Source: Candidatus Rokuibacteriota bacterium (GTDB lineage: Bacteria; Methylomirabilota; Methylomirabilia; Rokubacteriales; CSP1-6). Taken from it: a stretch of DNA of 44,559 bases. The DNA lies in assembly GCA_016179965.1 (NCBI GenBank), contig JACPCF010000024.1:1-44559 (forward strand). The letters run 5' to 3'. Positions within the stretch are counted from its first letter, which is position 1; every line of letters starts with the position of its first letter. The notes below the pieces were generated by a model. It worked only from the letters and a program-made list of their open reading frames with translations, searched no databases and was not told the origin of the DNA. Positions 1-7,611 of the stretch are shown here, piece after piece. Made by a program: the position numbers and the translations under genes.

Positions 1-414
1 AATCCACCCGCCATCGTCAGAAGATCCAGTTCTTCTTTTCACCACCCGGTGTGTTTTAAAAACAGACCTTGCCACAGGTTCAAGTTGTTCAGGCGGAATT
101 GCCTGTGAGGGCGCAGCGTATCTGCCCAACCCGGGAATATATGAGGGGTTCAGCCTGGCATTCAAATGCATGGTGTCAATAGAATTATCCGGGAAATGTT
201 GTGCATCTGTAGAGGCATCTTCTAAGGACGGGTGAAGCACAAAATACAATAACTGTTCCCAGCGCAGTTCTCTTCCTCTGAGAGTTGGGTCACCCCGGAT
301 TCTGCCTGGCTGACTGTATAGCAAATATGCGAGAGCATCCCTTTGCGTTTCGGCTGGCCGAGGATGGAACCCTGGTGCTCGTCTGGATAGAGCGTTCGTG
401 AGCCGCCAGTCCAT
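1..414 (-). CDS. Partial open frame of unknown function, running off the left edge
   Basis: Read on the minus strand from an ATG at 414-412, the frame stays open for 138 codons to the first base of the window, with an in-frame TGA directly upstream of that ATG. The peptide begins MDWRLTNALSRRAPGF and includes RELRWEQLLYFVLHPSLED. I recognise no domain. There is no Shine-Dalgarno sequence before the ATG. The stretch is visibly poorer in GC than the rest of the window and uses AGA, AGG, CTA, TTA and TTG codons that its neighbours avoid, so it is either a transferred gene or fortuitously open non-coding DNA. It is divergent from iscU and would leave only about 38 bases for both promoters. If it is not a gene, nothing else in this stretch is recognisable. 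Confidence 0.35.
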   Translation of the reverse strand, partial: MDWRLTNALSRRAPGFHPRPAETQRDALAYLLYSQPGRIRGDPTLRGRELRWEQLLYFVLHPSLEDASTDAQHFPDNSIDTMHLNARLNPSYIPGLGRYAAPSQAIPPEQLEPVARSVFKTHRVVKRRTGSSDDGGWI

Positions 415-452
415 TCACTGCAGGGGGGAATAGCAAAGGAGGGACGCGACCA

Positions 453-869
453 ATGGCTTACAGCGAGAAGGTGATCGATCACTACAACAACCCGCGCAAC
501 GTGGGGTCCTTCCCCAAGGAGCTCCTCGGCGTCGGGACGGGGCTCGTGGGGGCGCCCGAGTGCGGCGACGTCATGAAGCTCCAGATCAAGGTGAACCTGG
601 ACACCGGGGTCATCGAGGACGCCAAGTTCAAGACCTTCGGGTGCGGCAGCGCCATCGCCTCCTCCAGCCTGGCCACCGAGTGGCTGAAGGGGAAGTCGGT
701 GGAGGAGGCCGCGAAGATCAAGAACACTGACATCGTCAACGAGCTGAAGCTCCCCCCGGTGAAGATTCACTGTTCGGTGCTGGCCGAGGATGCCATCAAG
801 GCCGCCCTGGCGGACTACCGGGGGAAGTGGGGGAAGAAGGAAGCCGCGGCCGGGGCCACGGCATCATAA
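453..869 (+). CDS. iscU: IscU, Fe-S cluster assembly scaffold (canonical copy)
   Basis: The 138-residue protein is the scaffold on which IscS-derived sulfur and iron form a [2Fe-2S] cluster before HscA/HscB-driven transfer. All three ligand cysteines are present: C37 in ECGD, C64 in FGCGSAIASSS and C107 in the KIHCS motif. The HscA recognition motif LPPVK is intact at residues 100-104. Its length matches the family (about 128) plus a short Ala-rich tail. A strong AAAGGAGGG ribosome site lies at 435-443. It is the first gene of an isc operon and is followed 39 bases later by iscA. No iscR or iscS lies directly upstream, unlike the E. coli layout. A second, altered IscU is encoded at 6479-6883. 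Confidence 0.96.
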   Translation: MAYSEKVIDHYNNPRNVGSFPKELLGVGTGLVGAPECGDVMKLQIKVNLDTGVIEDAKFKTFGCGSAIASSSLATEWLKGKSVEEAAKIKNTDIVNELKLPPVKIHCSVLAEDAIKAALADYRGKWGKKEAAAGATAS

Positions 870-908
870 GGATCGAGGGAACTTTCGACGAAGGAGGCTG
901 AACTTCAC

Positions 909-1235
909 ATGGCGGTGAATCTCAGCGAAGCAGCCCTGAAACAGGCCAAGCAGCTCATGGCGGCCCAGAACCTTGAAAATGTCTACCTGCGGATGGGCGT
1001 CAAGGGAGGCGGCTGCTCGGGCCTCTCCTACTCCCTGGAGTTTGACAACGAGGTCGGGCCGCACGACAAGACCTTCGACATCGACGGCGTCAAGGTGGTC
1101 GTGGACGCCAAGAGCTACCTCTACCTGAACGGGACGACACTGGACTACGTGACGCAGGGGCTCACGGGCGGCTTCACGTTCCTGAACCCCAGCGCCAAGT
1201 CGAGCTGCGGCTGCGGGACGTCTTTTTCGGCGTAG
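909..1235 (+). CDS. iscA: IscA/ErpA-type A-type iron-sulfur carrier
   Basis: The 108-residue A-type carrier (HesB/IscA/ErpA fold) receives clusters or iron from the IscU machinery and passes them to apo-targets, especially [4Fe-4S] proteins. The three diagnostic cysteines are visible: C36 in GGGCSGLSY, and C100 and C102 in the C-terminal CGCG motif (SSCGCGTSFSA). A GGAGG site at about 892-896 precedes the ATG. By sequence alone IscA and ErpA are hard to separate; the position after iscU favours iscA. It is separated from hscB by 107 bases that end in a terminator-like hairpin. IspG, encoded at the other end of the window, is the kind of [4Fe-4S] client this family serves. Confidence 0.93.
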   Translation: MAVNLSEAALKQAKQLMAAQNLENVYLRMGVKGGGCSGLSYSLEFDNEVGPHDKTFDIDGVKVVVDAKSYLYLNGTTLDYVTQGLTGGFTFLNPSAKSSCGCGTSFSA

Positions 1236-1318
1236 CGACGCACCCTCGGCCGAAGCCGGGGCCCGGAGGTGAGACGGGAGCCAGGATAGCGAAACCGTCG
1301 CGCAACGGAAGAGCGGAC

Positions 1319-1342
1319 ACGGGCCCTGGAGGGCCCGTTTTT
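1319..1342 (+). terminator. Hairpin plus U-tract between iscA and hscB
   Basis: Bases 1319-1326 (ACGGGCCC) pair perfectly with 1331-1338 (GGGCCCGT) around the tetraloop TGGA, and the downstream side runs directly into TTTTT. This is a canonical intrinsic terminator shape. The hscB ATG follows at once (1343), and the only Shine-Dalgarno-like sequence for hscB (GGAGGG, 1328-1333) lies in the loop and 3' arm. The element could therefore lower read-through from iscU-iscA into hscB-hscA-fdx-iscX and also hide the hscB ribosome site. The structure is seen directly; its function is inference. Confidence 0.7.
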
Positions 1343-1942
1343 ATGTTGGACTACTTCGCGGTGTTCGAGTTACCCCGAAAGCTCCAGATCGACGGGGAGG
1401 AGCTCCAGCGTCGGTTCTACGAGCTCTCCCGCCGCGTGCACCCCGATTTCTTCCAGACCGCCACGCCCGCCGAGCAGGCGCGGAGCCTGGAACGCTCGGC
1501 GATGATCAATCGCGCGTACCGCACCCTCCGGGATCTCGTCTCCCGGGTCGAGTACCTGATCCAGCTCGAGGAGGGTCGCGAGACCCGGGAGGGCACGACG
1601 GCCATCAAGCCCCGGGCGCCGGTGGATCTCCTCGAAGAGATGCTGGAGGTTCAGGAGGCGCTCCAGAAGGCCAAGGCGGGGGGGCTGGACGAGGCCACCC
1701 GGCGGCGCCTCGCGGAGGAGCGGGCGCGTCTCTCCGAGCGGCGGCGGGCGGAGGAGGCCTCGCTGCTCCAGCTCGCGCGCGAGTGGGATTCGGCCCTGGA
1801 CGGGGATGGGGATCGAACGGCACTGCTTGAGCGGATGAAGCAGGCCCTGGCCGCGCGCGCCTACCTGAACACGGTGATCAACGATCTGAGCGAAGCGCTC
1901 GGAGAGGAAACCCATACCCATGTCTCGCATCGTCGGCATTGA
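1343..1942 (+). CDS. hscB: HscB, J-domain co-chaperone of the ISC system
   Basis: HscB binds IscU and stimulates the ATPase of HscA during cluster transfer. The 199-residue protein opens with MLDYFAVFELP, typical of HscB, and carries the J-domain HPD tripeptide at residues 33-35. A long, charged C-terminal helical region (about 90-190) corresponds to the IscU-binding three-helix bundle and is somewhat richer in Arg and Glu than usual. Its length is slightly above the E. coli protein (171). The ATG at 1343 follows the U-tract of a hairpin directly, and its ribosome site lies inside that hairpin. The 3' end overlaps hscA by 23 bases, suggesting translational coupling. Confidence 0.92.
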   Translation: MLDYFAVFELPRKLQIDGEELQRRFYELSRRVHPDFFQTATPAEQARSLERSAMINRAYRTLRDLVSRVEYLIQLEEGRETREGTTAIKPRAPVDLLEEMLEVQEALQKAKAGGLDEATRRRLAEERARLSERRRAEEASLLQLAREWDSALDGDGDRTALLERMKQALAARAYLNTVINDLSEALGEETHTHVSHRRH

Positions 1943-3758
1943 TCTCGGCACTACCAACAGCCTCGTCGCCTACATGGAGGACGGCTTCCCCAAGGTCATC
2001 CCCGACGCTGAGGGGCACGTCCTCCTGCCCTCGGTGGTCGCCTTTACCGCCGACGGGGTGCTGGTGGGTGACGCCGCCAAGCGGCAGCTCGTGAGGAACC
2101 CGACGCAGACCATCTACTCGGTCAAACGCTTCATGGGGAAGGGGTACGCGGACGTCAAAGAAGAGCTGCGCTACTTCCCCTTCCGCGTCCTGTCCAGTGA
2201 AGAGGTGGTGAGGATCAAGGTCGGCAAGCGGGAGGTCACGCCGCCCGAGGTCTCCGCGCTCATCCTCAAGGCGCTGAAGGAGCGGGCCGAGGCGCAGCTG
2301 GGCGAGCCCGTCGCGCGGGCCGTCATCACGGTCCCCGCCTACTTCAACGACAGCCAGCGTCAGGCCACGAAAGACGCCGGGCGGATCGCCGGGCTGGACG
2401 TTCTGCGGATCGTCAACGAACCGACCGCCGCGTCCCTGGCCTACGGGCTCCATCGGCTCACGTCAGGGATCGTCGCGGTCTACGATCTTGGCGGCGGCAC
2501 CTTCGACATCTCGATCCTGAAGGTGAAGGATGGCATCTTCGAAGTGCTGGCCACCAACGGCAACACCCACCTCGGCGGCGACGACTTCGACCGCGCGCTG
2601 GTGGACTGGCTCCTGGCCGACATCCGGGCCCGCCACGGCGTGGACCTGGCTCGAGACCTGGAGGCCATGCAGGAGCTCCGGCTCGGGGCCGAGGCCGCCA
2701 AGTGCCGCCTGTCCTTCGAGGAGCGGACGGTGCTCACGATTCCGTTCTCCCAGCACGGATTCACCTACCGGCGGGAGATCTGCCGCGCCGACGTAGAGGC
2801 TCTGATCGAGCCGCTTGTCGCCCAGACGCTCGGCCCCTGCCGGCTGGCCCTGGCCGACGCCGGCCTGAGCGCCGAGCAAATTGACGAAGTCGTCCTCGTC
2901 GGGGGGTCCACCCGGGTTCCCCTGGTGAGGCGGCGCGTCGAGGAGTTGTTCGGGAAACCTCCCCACAGCCAACTGAATCCTGACGAGGTCGTCGCGCTGG
3001 GAGCGGCCGTCCAGGCCCACATCCTGGCCGGCGGCATCACCAACATGCTCCTCCTCGACGTCACCCCGCTGTCGCTCGGGATCGAGACCCTCGGGGGTGT
3101 CATGAGTGTCCTGATTCCCCGCAACACGACCATCCCGACCAGCGCCAAGGAGCTGTTCACCACCTCCGTGGACGGGCAGACGGTGGTGGACATGCACGTG
3201 CTCCAGGGCGAGCGGGAACTCGCCAAGGACAACCGGTCCCTGGCCCGCTTCGAGCTCCGCGGGATCGACCCCATGCCCGCCGGGATGCCGCGGATCGAGG
3301 TCACGTTCCTGATCGACGCCAACGGCATCCTCCAGGTCCAGGCGAAGGAACTCAGGACCGGCAAGGCCGCCTCCATCGAGGTGAAGCCCTCCTACGGGCT
3401 CACGGACGCCGAGGTGGAGCGGATGATCGAGGAGTCCTTCGCTCATGCGGAGGAAGACGTGGCCTCGCGCCTCCTGATCGAAACCCGCAACGAGGCGGAC
3501 ACGGTCATCCGCGCGACGGAGCGGGCGCTCGGCCAGGGGAAGGAGCTGATCTCCGAGGAGGAAGTGGGGGGGATCAAAGAGGCGCTCGCGGCACTGACGG
3601 CCGTCCGCGACGGGAGCGACCGCGACGCCATCCGCGAGGCGACGGACCGGCTCAACCAGGCCACGCTCCGCCTGGCCGAGGTCCTGATGGACTCCGCGCT
3701 CAAGGCGGCCCTGACCTCGAAGCGGGTGACCGAGGCCCTGGAGCAGAAGTCGCGATGA
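1920..3758 (+). CDS. hscA: HscA, Hsp70-type chaperone for Fe-S transfer
   Basis: The 612-residue Hsp70 homologue uses ATP to release clusters from IscU with HscB as partner. Hsp70 signatures appear in order: GIDLGTTNS near residue 6, DLGGGTFD near 190 and LVGGSTRVP near 327, followed by a substrate-binding domain (about 380-500) and a helical lid. Its length matches HscA (about 616) rather than DnaK (about 638), and it lacks the acidic C-terminal tail of DnaK. Position between hscB and fdx settles the assignment. The matching LPPVK target motif is present in the IscU at 453 but not in the IscU paralogue at 6479. It overlaps hscB by 23 bases and fdx by 4. Confidence 0.95.
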   Translation: MSRIVGIDLGTTNSLVAYMEDGFPKVIPDAEGHVLLPSVVAFTADGVLVGDAAKRQLVRNPTQTIYSVKRFMGKGYADVKEELRYFPFRVLSSEEVVRIKVGKREVTPPEVSALILKALKERAEAQLGEPVARAVITVPAYFNDSQRQATKDAGRIAGLDVLRIVNEPTAASLAYGLHRLTSGIVAVYDLGGGTFDISILKVKDGIFEVLATNGNTHLGGDDFDRALVDWLLADIRARHGVDLARDLEAMQELRLGAEAAKCRLSFEERTVLTIPFSQHGFTYRREICRADVEALIEPLVAQTLGPCRLALADAGLSAEQIDEVVLVGGSTRVPLVRRRVEELFGKPPHSQLNPDEVVALGAAVQAHILAGGITNMLLLDVTPLSLGIETLGGVMSVLIPRNTTIPTSAKELFTTSVDGQTVVDMHVLQGERELAKDNRSLARFELRGIDPMPAGMPRIEVTFLIDANGILQVQAKELRTGKAASIEVKPSYGLTDAEVERMIEESFAHAEEDVASRLLIETRNEADTVIRATERALGQGKELISEEEVGGIKEALAALTAVRDGSDRDAIREATDRLNQATLRLAEVLMDSALKAALTSKRVTEALEQKSR

Positions 3759-4108
3759 CGTACAAGGTGACGTTCCTTCCGATGAACATCACGGTGGAGG
3801 TGGACCCGGAGAAGTTCCCCCATCAGGAGGACGGGCAGCCGGGCTCCATCCTGGACATCGCGCTGGGGAACAACATCTCCCTCCAGCACAACTGCGGCGG
3901 CAAGTGCGCCTGCACCACCTGCCACGTGATCGTGAAAGAGGGGATGGAAAACCTCTCCAAGATGGAGGAGGACGAAGAGGACCGCCTCGACACCGCCGAG
4001 GGCTTGACCCTCCACTCGCGGCTTGGCTGTCAGGCGGTGGTGAGCGGCGACGTGGTGGTGGAGATCCCGCCGTCGGGCCGCGGCGGGTTCGTCGCTCCCA
4101 GCCATTGA
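3755..4108 (+). CDS. fdx: ISC-type [2Fe-2S] ferredoxin
   Basis: This adrenodoxin-like ferredoxin of 117 residues donates electrons during cluster assembly. The ligand pattern C-X5-C-X2-C is seen as C47, C53 and C56, with the fourth ligand at C92 (LGCQ). An extra cysteine, C51, lies inside the loop. The start overlaps the hscA stop in an ATGA arrangement, which implies coupled translation. iscX follows after 13 bases. The gene order hscB-hscA-fdx-iscX is the classical one. Confidence 0.95.
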   Translation: MTYKVTFLPMNITVEVDPEKFPHQEDGQPGSILDIALGNNISLQHNCGGKCACTTCHVIVKEGMENLSKMEEDEEDRLDTAEGLTLHSRLGCQAVVSGDVVVEIPPSGRGGFVAPSH

Positions 4109-4121
4109 GGGAGGACGGCCT

Positions 4122-4328
4122 ATGGGGCTGACCTGGAAGGAGGCGGAGGAGATCGCGCTCGCGCTCGCCGAGAAGTTTCCCGACACGGACCCGCTGGCGA
4201 TCCGGTTCACCGAGCTCCACAAGTGGGTGACGGAGCTGGAAGGGTTTTCGGACGATCCGAAGGCCTCCAACGAGGGGATCCTGGAGGCCATTCAGATGGC
4301 CTGGCTCGACGAGGTTCGGAATCGGTGA
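4122..4328 (+). CDS. iscX: IscX (YfhJ), small acidic ISC accessory protein
   Basis: The 68-residue protein matches IscX in length and pattern: MGLTWKEAEEIA, then FPDTDP, FTELHKWV, and a C-terminal LEAIQMAWLDE. IscX binds IscS and iron and tunes the rate of cluster assembly. A GAGGGAGGA ribosome site lies 6-14 bases upstream. It ends the operon and faces the convergent dsrH-like gene with only three bases between stop codons, which leaves no room for a separate terminator. Confidence 0.93.
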   Translation: MGLTWKEAEEIALALAEKFPDTDPLAIRFTELHKWVTELEGFSDDPKASNEGILEAIQMAWLDEVRNR

Positions 4329-4331
4329 GGC

Positions 4332-4559
4332 TTACCAGGAAATGACCTGGTCGGCGGAGAAGATCAGGTCGAGGAGTTCGGAGTAGGTGAGGGTGTCCGC
4401 GAGGCGGCGGACCTGGACCCCGGAGGGCAGCGGGGGCGCCTCCGCGCCTTCTCTCAACACGACGGTGAGCGTCGTGCCGGGCTCGCGGCTCTGCCGCTGG
4501 ATGGCCGCGAGCGCGTGGTCCGGCACGGGCGCCTTGAGCAGGTGAAGGACGTGGGGCAT
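4332..4559 (-). CDS. DsrH/TusB-like sulfur relay subunit
   Basis: The 75-residue protein has the short DsrH/TusB layout: it opens MPHVLHLLKAP and ends in the SADQVISW pattern (family members commonly end D-x-V-L-x-W). DsrH/TusB pairs with DsrE and DsrF subunits in an (EFH)2 hexamer that relays persulfide sulfur. No cysteine is present, so it is likely structural. The start chosen is the ATG at 4559-4557, which overlaps the stop of the upstream dsrF-like gene as TGATG. A longer frame back to 4649 would read through that gene out of frame. The family call rests on size, ending and neighbours. Confidence 0.65.
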   Translation of the reverse strand: MPHVLHLLKAPVPDHALAAIQRQSREPGTTLTVVLREGAEAPPLPSGVQVRRLADTLTYSELLDLIFSADQVISW

Positions 4560-4918
4560 CAGAACATCAGGCAGCGTCGGGAGCCGGCGATGAGCCCGGC
4601 GACCTCCTCGCGCGAGACGGGGATCGTCGCGTGGCCCTCCGCGTTCCACTCCCGCGCGTCCGCCGGGATCGCGGCCCGCTCGATGTGGAACGGGATGCCC
4701 AGCTTCGCCAGCGTCGCCCGGTACTTGGCGATGTCGTCGCCGTCCACGAGGTCGTCGGTCTCGGCGTCCAGGAGATGGATGGCGAGCCCGGTCAGGACGA
4801 CCGTCACTTCGTTCTCGCCGGCGGCGACTCCGAGCGCGATCCGCAGCGCCTCGTTGGCCCGATGGGAGGTGCGGGGGTCCTCCGAGATGAGAACCAGAAC
4901 CGGGAGCGTTTCTTCCAC
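4559..4918 (-). CDS. DsrF/TusC-like DsrE-superfamily protein
   Basis: The 119-residue protein has the alternating beta/alpha pattern of the DsrE/F superfamily: an LPVLVLISEDP strand at the N terminus, then NEVTVVLTGLAIHLL. It sits between a DsrE-like and a DsrH-like gene with a 4-base gap upstream and a one-base overlap downstream, so it is probably the F subunit of a DsrEFH/TusBCD-type complex. The only cysteine is close to the C terminus (RRCLMF). The exact subunit name is inferred from gene order. Confidence 0.65.
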   Translation of the reverse strand: MEETLPVLVLISEDPRTSHRANEALRIALGVAAGENEVTVVLTGLAIHLLDAETDDLVDGDDIAKYRATLAKLGIPFHIERAAIPADAREWNAEGHATIPVSREEVAGLIAGSRRCLMF

Positions 4919-4922
4919 GAAG

Positions 4923-5246
4923 CTAGTTGAACGCCAGGAAGCGGTCGCAGCCGTTGATGAGGTCCGTGAGCACGACCAGGCCGCAGTAGTTGAAGCGGTC
5001 GGGGTCCGAGAGGGGAATGCGGCGCTTCTGGCAGCCGTAGGCGCAGACGAAGAGCTTGGCCCCGCGCTCGGCGAGCTCCCGGATCTCCGGCCGGTCCTTG
5101 GTCAGCACGCCGTCGTCGATGAGGTAGAGGTAGAGGTCCACGTCCCGATCGAGCGCGGCGCGCGACAGCTGGACGGCGGTGCTCAGGTTCCCGTGCTCGG
5201 GCTTTGTGGAGAGGAGCAATCCCAGCTTGCGCTTGCTGAGACCCAT
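4923..5246 (-). CDS. DsrE/TusD-like sulfurtransferase subunit
   Basis: The 107-residue DsrE-family protein has a cysteine (C68) in LFVCAYGC, at the position of the active persulfide-carrying cysteine of DsrE/TusD, and a second one (C72) in the same loop. In sulfur oxidisers DsrEFH feeds the Dsr pathway; in enterobacteria TusBCD passes IscS sulfur to tRNA thiolation. Here iscS is the divergent neighbour, which supports IscS as the sulfur source. No dsrAB, dsrC or mnmA is in view, so the final acceptor is unknown. It is the first gene of a three-gene minus-strand operon. Confidence 0.75.
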   Translation of the reverse strand: MGLSKRKLGLLLSTKPEHGNLSTAVQLSRAALDRDVDLYLYLIDDGVLTKDRPEIRELAERGAKLFVCAYGCQKRRIPLSDPDRFNYCGLVVLTDLINGCDRFLAFN

Positions 5247-5255
5247 CGCGGTTCG

Positions 5256-5284
5256 AGCTTAGCATCTGGGCACGTGGGATGCAA
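5256..5284 (-). promoter_or_regulatory. Candidate promoter of the dsrEFH-like operon
   Basis: On the minus strand TTGCAT (5284-5279) is followed after 17 bases by TAAGCT (5261-5256), with TG one base before the -10 (TGCTAAGCT), an extended -10 pattern. The predicted start of transcription falls within about three bases of the dsrE ATG, so the message would be nearly leaderless. It lies back to back with the iscS promoter in a 78-base gap. Confidence 0.45.
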
Positions 5285-5287
5285 ATG

Positions 5288-5316
5288 TTGACACGCTTCC
5301 GCATTCTCTATAGGGT
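5288..5316 (+). promoter_or_regulatory. Candidate sigma-70 promoter of iscS-iscU2-cysE
   Basis: TTGACA at 5288-5293 is followed after exactly 17 bases by TAGGGT at 5311-5316. Transcription would begin about two bases before the iscS ATG (5325), placing the GGTGGAG ribosome-site-like sequence at 5314-5320 outside the transcript. An alternative -10, TATAGG at 5309-5314, has a 15-base spacer. Confidence 0.6.
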
Positions 5317-5324
5317 GGAGTGAA

Positions 5325-6482
5325 ATGAAGGGGAGAGTGTACCTGGATCACAACGCGTCCACTCAGGTCCACCCGGAGGTGGTGGCGGCGATGCTGCCCT
5401 ACTTCGGGGAGCGCTTCGGCAACCCTTCCAGCGTCCACGGCTTCGGCCGCGAGGCGCGCGAAGGGCTCGAGATCGCCCGGGAGCAGATCGCCGACTTCCT
5501 CCGCGTGGCCAAGGAGGAGGTTATCTTCACGTCGGGCGGGACCGAGTCCGACAACTTGGCGATCAAGGGCGTCGCCGGGGCCCGGGGCTCCGGGCACATC
5601 ATCACATCGCAGATCGAGCACCACGCGGTGCTCCGGACGTGCGAGGTCCTCGAAGGCCAGGGGTTCGCCGTGACCTACCTCCCGGTGGACGGCGACGGAC
5701 TGGTTAATCCCGACGACGTCCGGCGGGCCATTCGGCCGGACACGATCCTGATCACGATCATGCACGCCAACAGCGAGGTGGGGACCATCGAGCCGGTGGA
5801 GGCCATCGGCCCCATCGCGCGCGAGCGGGGGATCCCCTTCCATGTGGACGGCGTCCAGACGTTCGGCAAGGTCCCCATCGACCTCGAGCGCTTCGGTATC
5901 GCCCTGCTCTCCTTTTCGAGCCACAAGATCTACGGGCCCAAGGGCGTGGCCGGGCTGTACATCCGGAAGGGCACCAAGATGGTCTCCGTCCAGCACGGGG
6001 GCGAGCACGAGCGCCGCCGCCGGGCGGGAACGGAGAACGTCCCGGGCATCGTCGGGTTCGGCAAGGCGGTGGAGATCCGGGCCCGCGAGATGGACGCCGA
6101 GGCGGTTCGCCTGACGGCATTGCGCAACCGCTTCTGGGCCGGCGTGCAGTCCCGGGTTCAGGAGGTCAGGCTCAACGGCCACCCCACACGGCGGCTGCCC
6201 GGCACGCTCAACATGTGCTTCAGGCATGTGGAGTCCGAATCCATCGTGCTCGGCCTCGATCTCAAGGGCGTCGGCGTGTCGGCGGGCTCGGCCTGCACGT
6301 CGGGCAACGTGGAGCCCTCCTACGTCCTGGTGGCGATGGGGGTGCCGCTCGATTGGGCCATGGGGTCGGTGCGCGCGACCCTCGGCCGGGAAAACACGGA
6401 CGAGGACATCGACTACGCCCTCGAGGTGCTGCCGCCCCTGGTGGAGCGCCTCCGGAGCCTGTCGCCGGCGGCGGTGCCATGA
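5325..6482 (+). CDS. iscS: Cysteine desulfurase IscS/NifS
   Basis: This PLP enzyme converts cysteine to alanine and holds the sulfur as a persulfide for cluster assembly and other sulfur acceptors. The 385-residue protein has the YLDHNAST start, the His pair near residue 100 (EHHAVLRT), the PLP lysine near 201 (SSHKIYGPKG) and the catalytic cysteine near 324 in SGSACTSG. Length and motifs fit class I (IscS/NifS) desulfurases. It is not in the isc operon at 453 but heads a separate operon with a second scaffold (4-base ATGA overlap) and serine acetyltransferase. It probably serves both IscU copies and the DsrE-like protein. Confidence 0.95.
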   Translation: MKGRVYLDHNASTQVHPEVVAAMLPYFGERFGNPSSVHGFGREAREGLEIAREQIADFLRVAKEEVIFTSGGTESDNLAIKGVAGARGSGHIITSQIEHHAVLRTCEVLEGQGFAVTYLPVDGDGLVNPDDVRRAIRPDTILITIMHANSEVGTIEPVEAIGPIARERGIPFHVDGVQTFGKVPIDLERFGIALLSFSSHKIYGPKGVAGLYIRKGTKMVSVQHGGEHERRRRAGTENVPGIVGFGKAVEIRAREMDAEAVRLTALRNRFWAGVQSRVQEVRLNGHPTRRLPGTLNMCFRHVESESIVLGLDLKGVGVSAGSACTSGNVEPSYVLVAMGVPLDWAMGSVRATLGRENTDEDIDYALEVLPPLVERLRSLSPAAVP

Positions 6483-6883
6483 ACTACAGCGAGACGCTCA
6501 TCGACCACTTCAGGAACCCGCGGAATGCCGGGATGATGCGCGAGCCGGACGGGGTCGGCGAGGACACCTTCGACGGCTGCGGCGACCTCGCCCGGTTCTA
6601 TCTCCGCGTGGTGGATGGGCGCGTGGTGGATGTGAGATTTCAGACCTACGGGTGCGGGCCCACGATCGCGGCCTCCAGCGCCGGCAGCGAGCTGGCGACG
6701 GGCCGACCGGTCGCCGACCTGGTGGCGGTGAGCGAGCAGGACGTCACCGCCGCGGTGGACGGGCTTCCCGACGAGCGCCTGCACGCCGCGCAGGTGGTGG
6801 CCGGCGCCCTCCGCGCCGCGGCCCGCGACTACCTCTCGCGGCGGAGTGCTCCGAGCGGTTCCGAGGTGAGGCAGCATGCTTGA
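6479..6883 (+). CDS. Divergent IscU/NifU-N-type scaffold lacking the third ligand cysteine
   Basis: The 134-residue protein shares the N-terminal pattern of the IscU at 453 ([14 protein letters not shown] against YSEKVIDHYNNPRN) and keeps C34 (DGCGD) and C59 ([11 protein letters not shown]). The third ligand is replaced: where IscU has KIHCS, this protein has RLHAA (Ala at about 103). The HscA docking motif LPPVK is replaced by LPDER (96-100). It is translated with iscS through an ATGA overlap and overlaps cysE by 8 bases. It probably works with IscS without HscA/HscB, as a simpler scaffold or a sulfur or iron carrier. That function is inference. Confidence 0.85.
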   Translation: MNYSETLIDHFRNPRNAGMMREPDGVGEDTFDGCGDLARFYLRVVDGRVVDVRFQTYGCGPTIAASSAGSELATGRPVADLVAVSEQDVTAAVDGLPDERLHAAQVVAGALRAAARDYLSRRSAPSGSEVRQHA

Positions 6884-7547
6884 GCAGATGCGGCGGGACG
6901 TCCGGACGGTTCTCGAGCGCGATCCGGCGGCGCGGTCGGCGCTGGAGGTCGTGCTCTGCTACCCGGGCGTCCACGCCATCTGGATTCACCGGATCGCCCA
7001 CCGCGTCTGGGGGTGGGGGTGGATCGCCCTGGCCCGCCTCATCTCCCACGTGAACCGATTCCTGACGGGCGTCGAGATCCACCCGGCGGCCAAGCTCGGG
7101 CCCGGGCTGTTCATCGACCACGGCATGGGGGTGGTCATCGGGGAGACCTCCGAGGTCGGCGAGAACGTGACCCTGCTCCAGGGGGTCACGCTGGGCGGGA
7201 CGAGCCTCAAGCGAGAAAAGCGTCACCCGACGCTGGGGAATAACGTCGTGGTGGGAGCGGGAGCGAAGATCATCGGGGCGTTCAAGATTGGCGACGGCAG
7301 CCGGATCGGCGCCGGGTCCGTCGTCGTGCGGGAGGTCCCGCCCAACTCGGTGGTCGTGGGAGTTCCGGGGCGGGTCACCTACAAGGACGGCCGGCGGGTG
7401 GCGGGAGATATCGACCTGAACCAGACGGATCTTCCCGATCCGCTGGCGAAGGCCATCGAGCAGCTCCTGGAGCGGATCCAGCATCTGGAGTCCGAGGTCC
7501 AGACGCTGCGCAAAGCGCTGGAGGAAACGAAGGTCGAGCGCCTGTGA
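6876..7547 (+). CDS. cysE: Serine O-acetyltransferase
   Basis: CysE acetylates L-serine, the first step of cysteine synthesis. The 223-residue protein has an N-terminal helical part (1-70), then left-handed beta-helix hexapeptide repeats with [12 protein letters not shown] (catalytic His) and GVTLGGTS, then the family hinge VVGVPGR. A short coiled-coil-like C-terminal tail (about 185-223) is added. The ATG at 6876 overlaps the IscU paralogue by 8 bases. Clustering with iscS suggests local supply of cysteine to the desulfurase. No cysK is visible in the window. Confidence 0.93.
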   Translation: MLEQMRRDVRTVLERDPAARSALEVVLCYPGVHAIWIHRIAHRVWGWGWIALARLISHVNRFLTGVEIHPAAKLGPGLFIDHGMGVVIGETSEVGENVTLLQGVTLGGTSLKREKRHPTLGNNVVVGAGAKIIGAFKIGDGSRIGAGSVVVREVPPNSVVVGVPGRVTYKDGRRVAGDIDLNQTDLPDPLAKAIEQLLERIQHLESEVQTLRKALEETKVERL

Positions 7548-7611
7548 TTGGAGCGCCGCGAGTCTCACCGACGAACAGTGGCCGGCTGGCTACGGAGGAG
7601 GGCACGGAGAC

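Noticed and set aside
222-770. 182-codon minus-strand frame across the iscU start
   Set aside because: It is the reverse-strand shadow of iscU, with a low-GC tail and no protein-like motif.
4560-4649. Longer start for the DsrH-like protein
   Set aside because: These codons are out of frame with the dsrF-like gene they overlap. The ATG at 4559 forms a normal TGATG junction and opens the family sequence.
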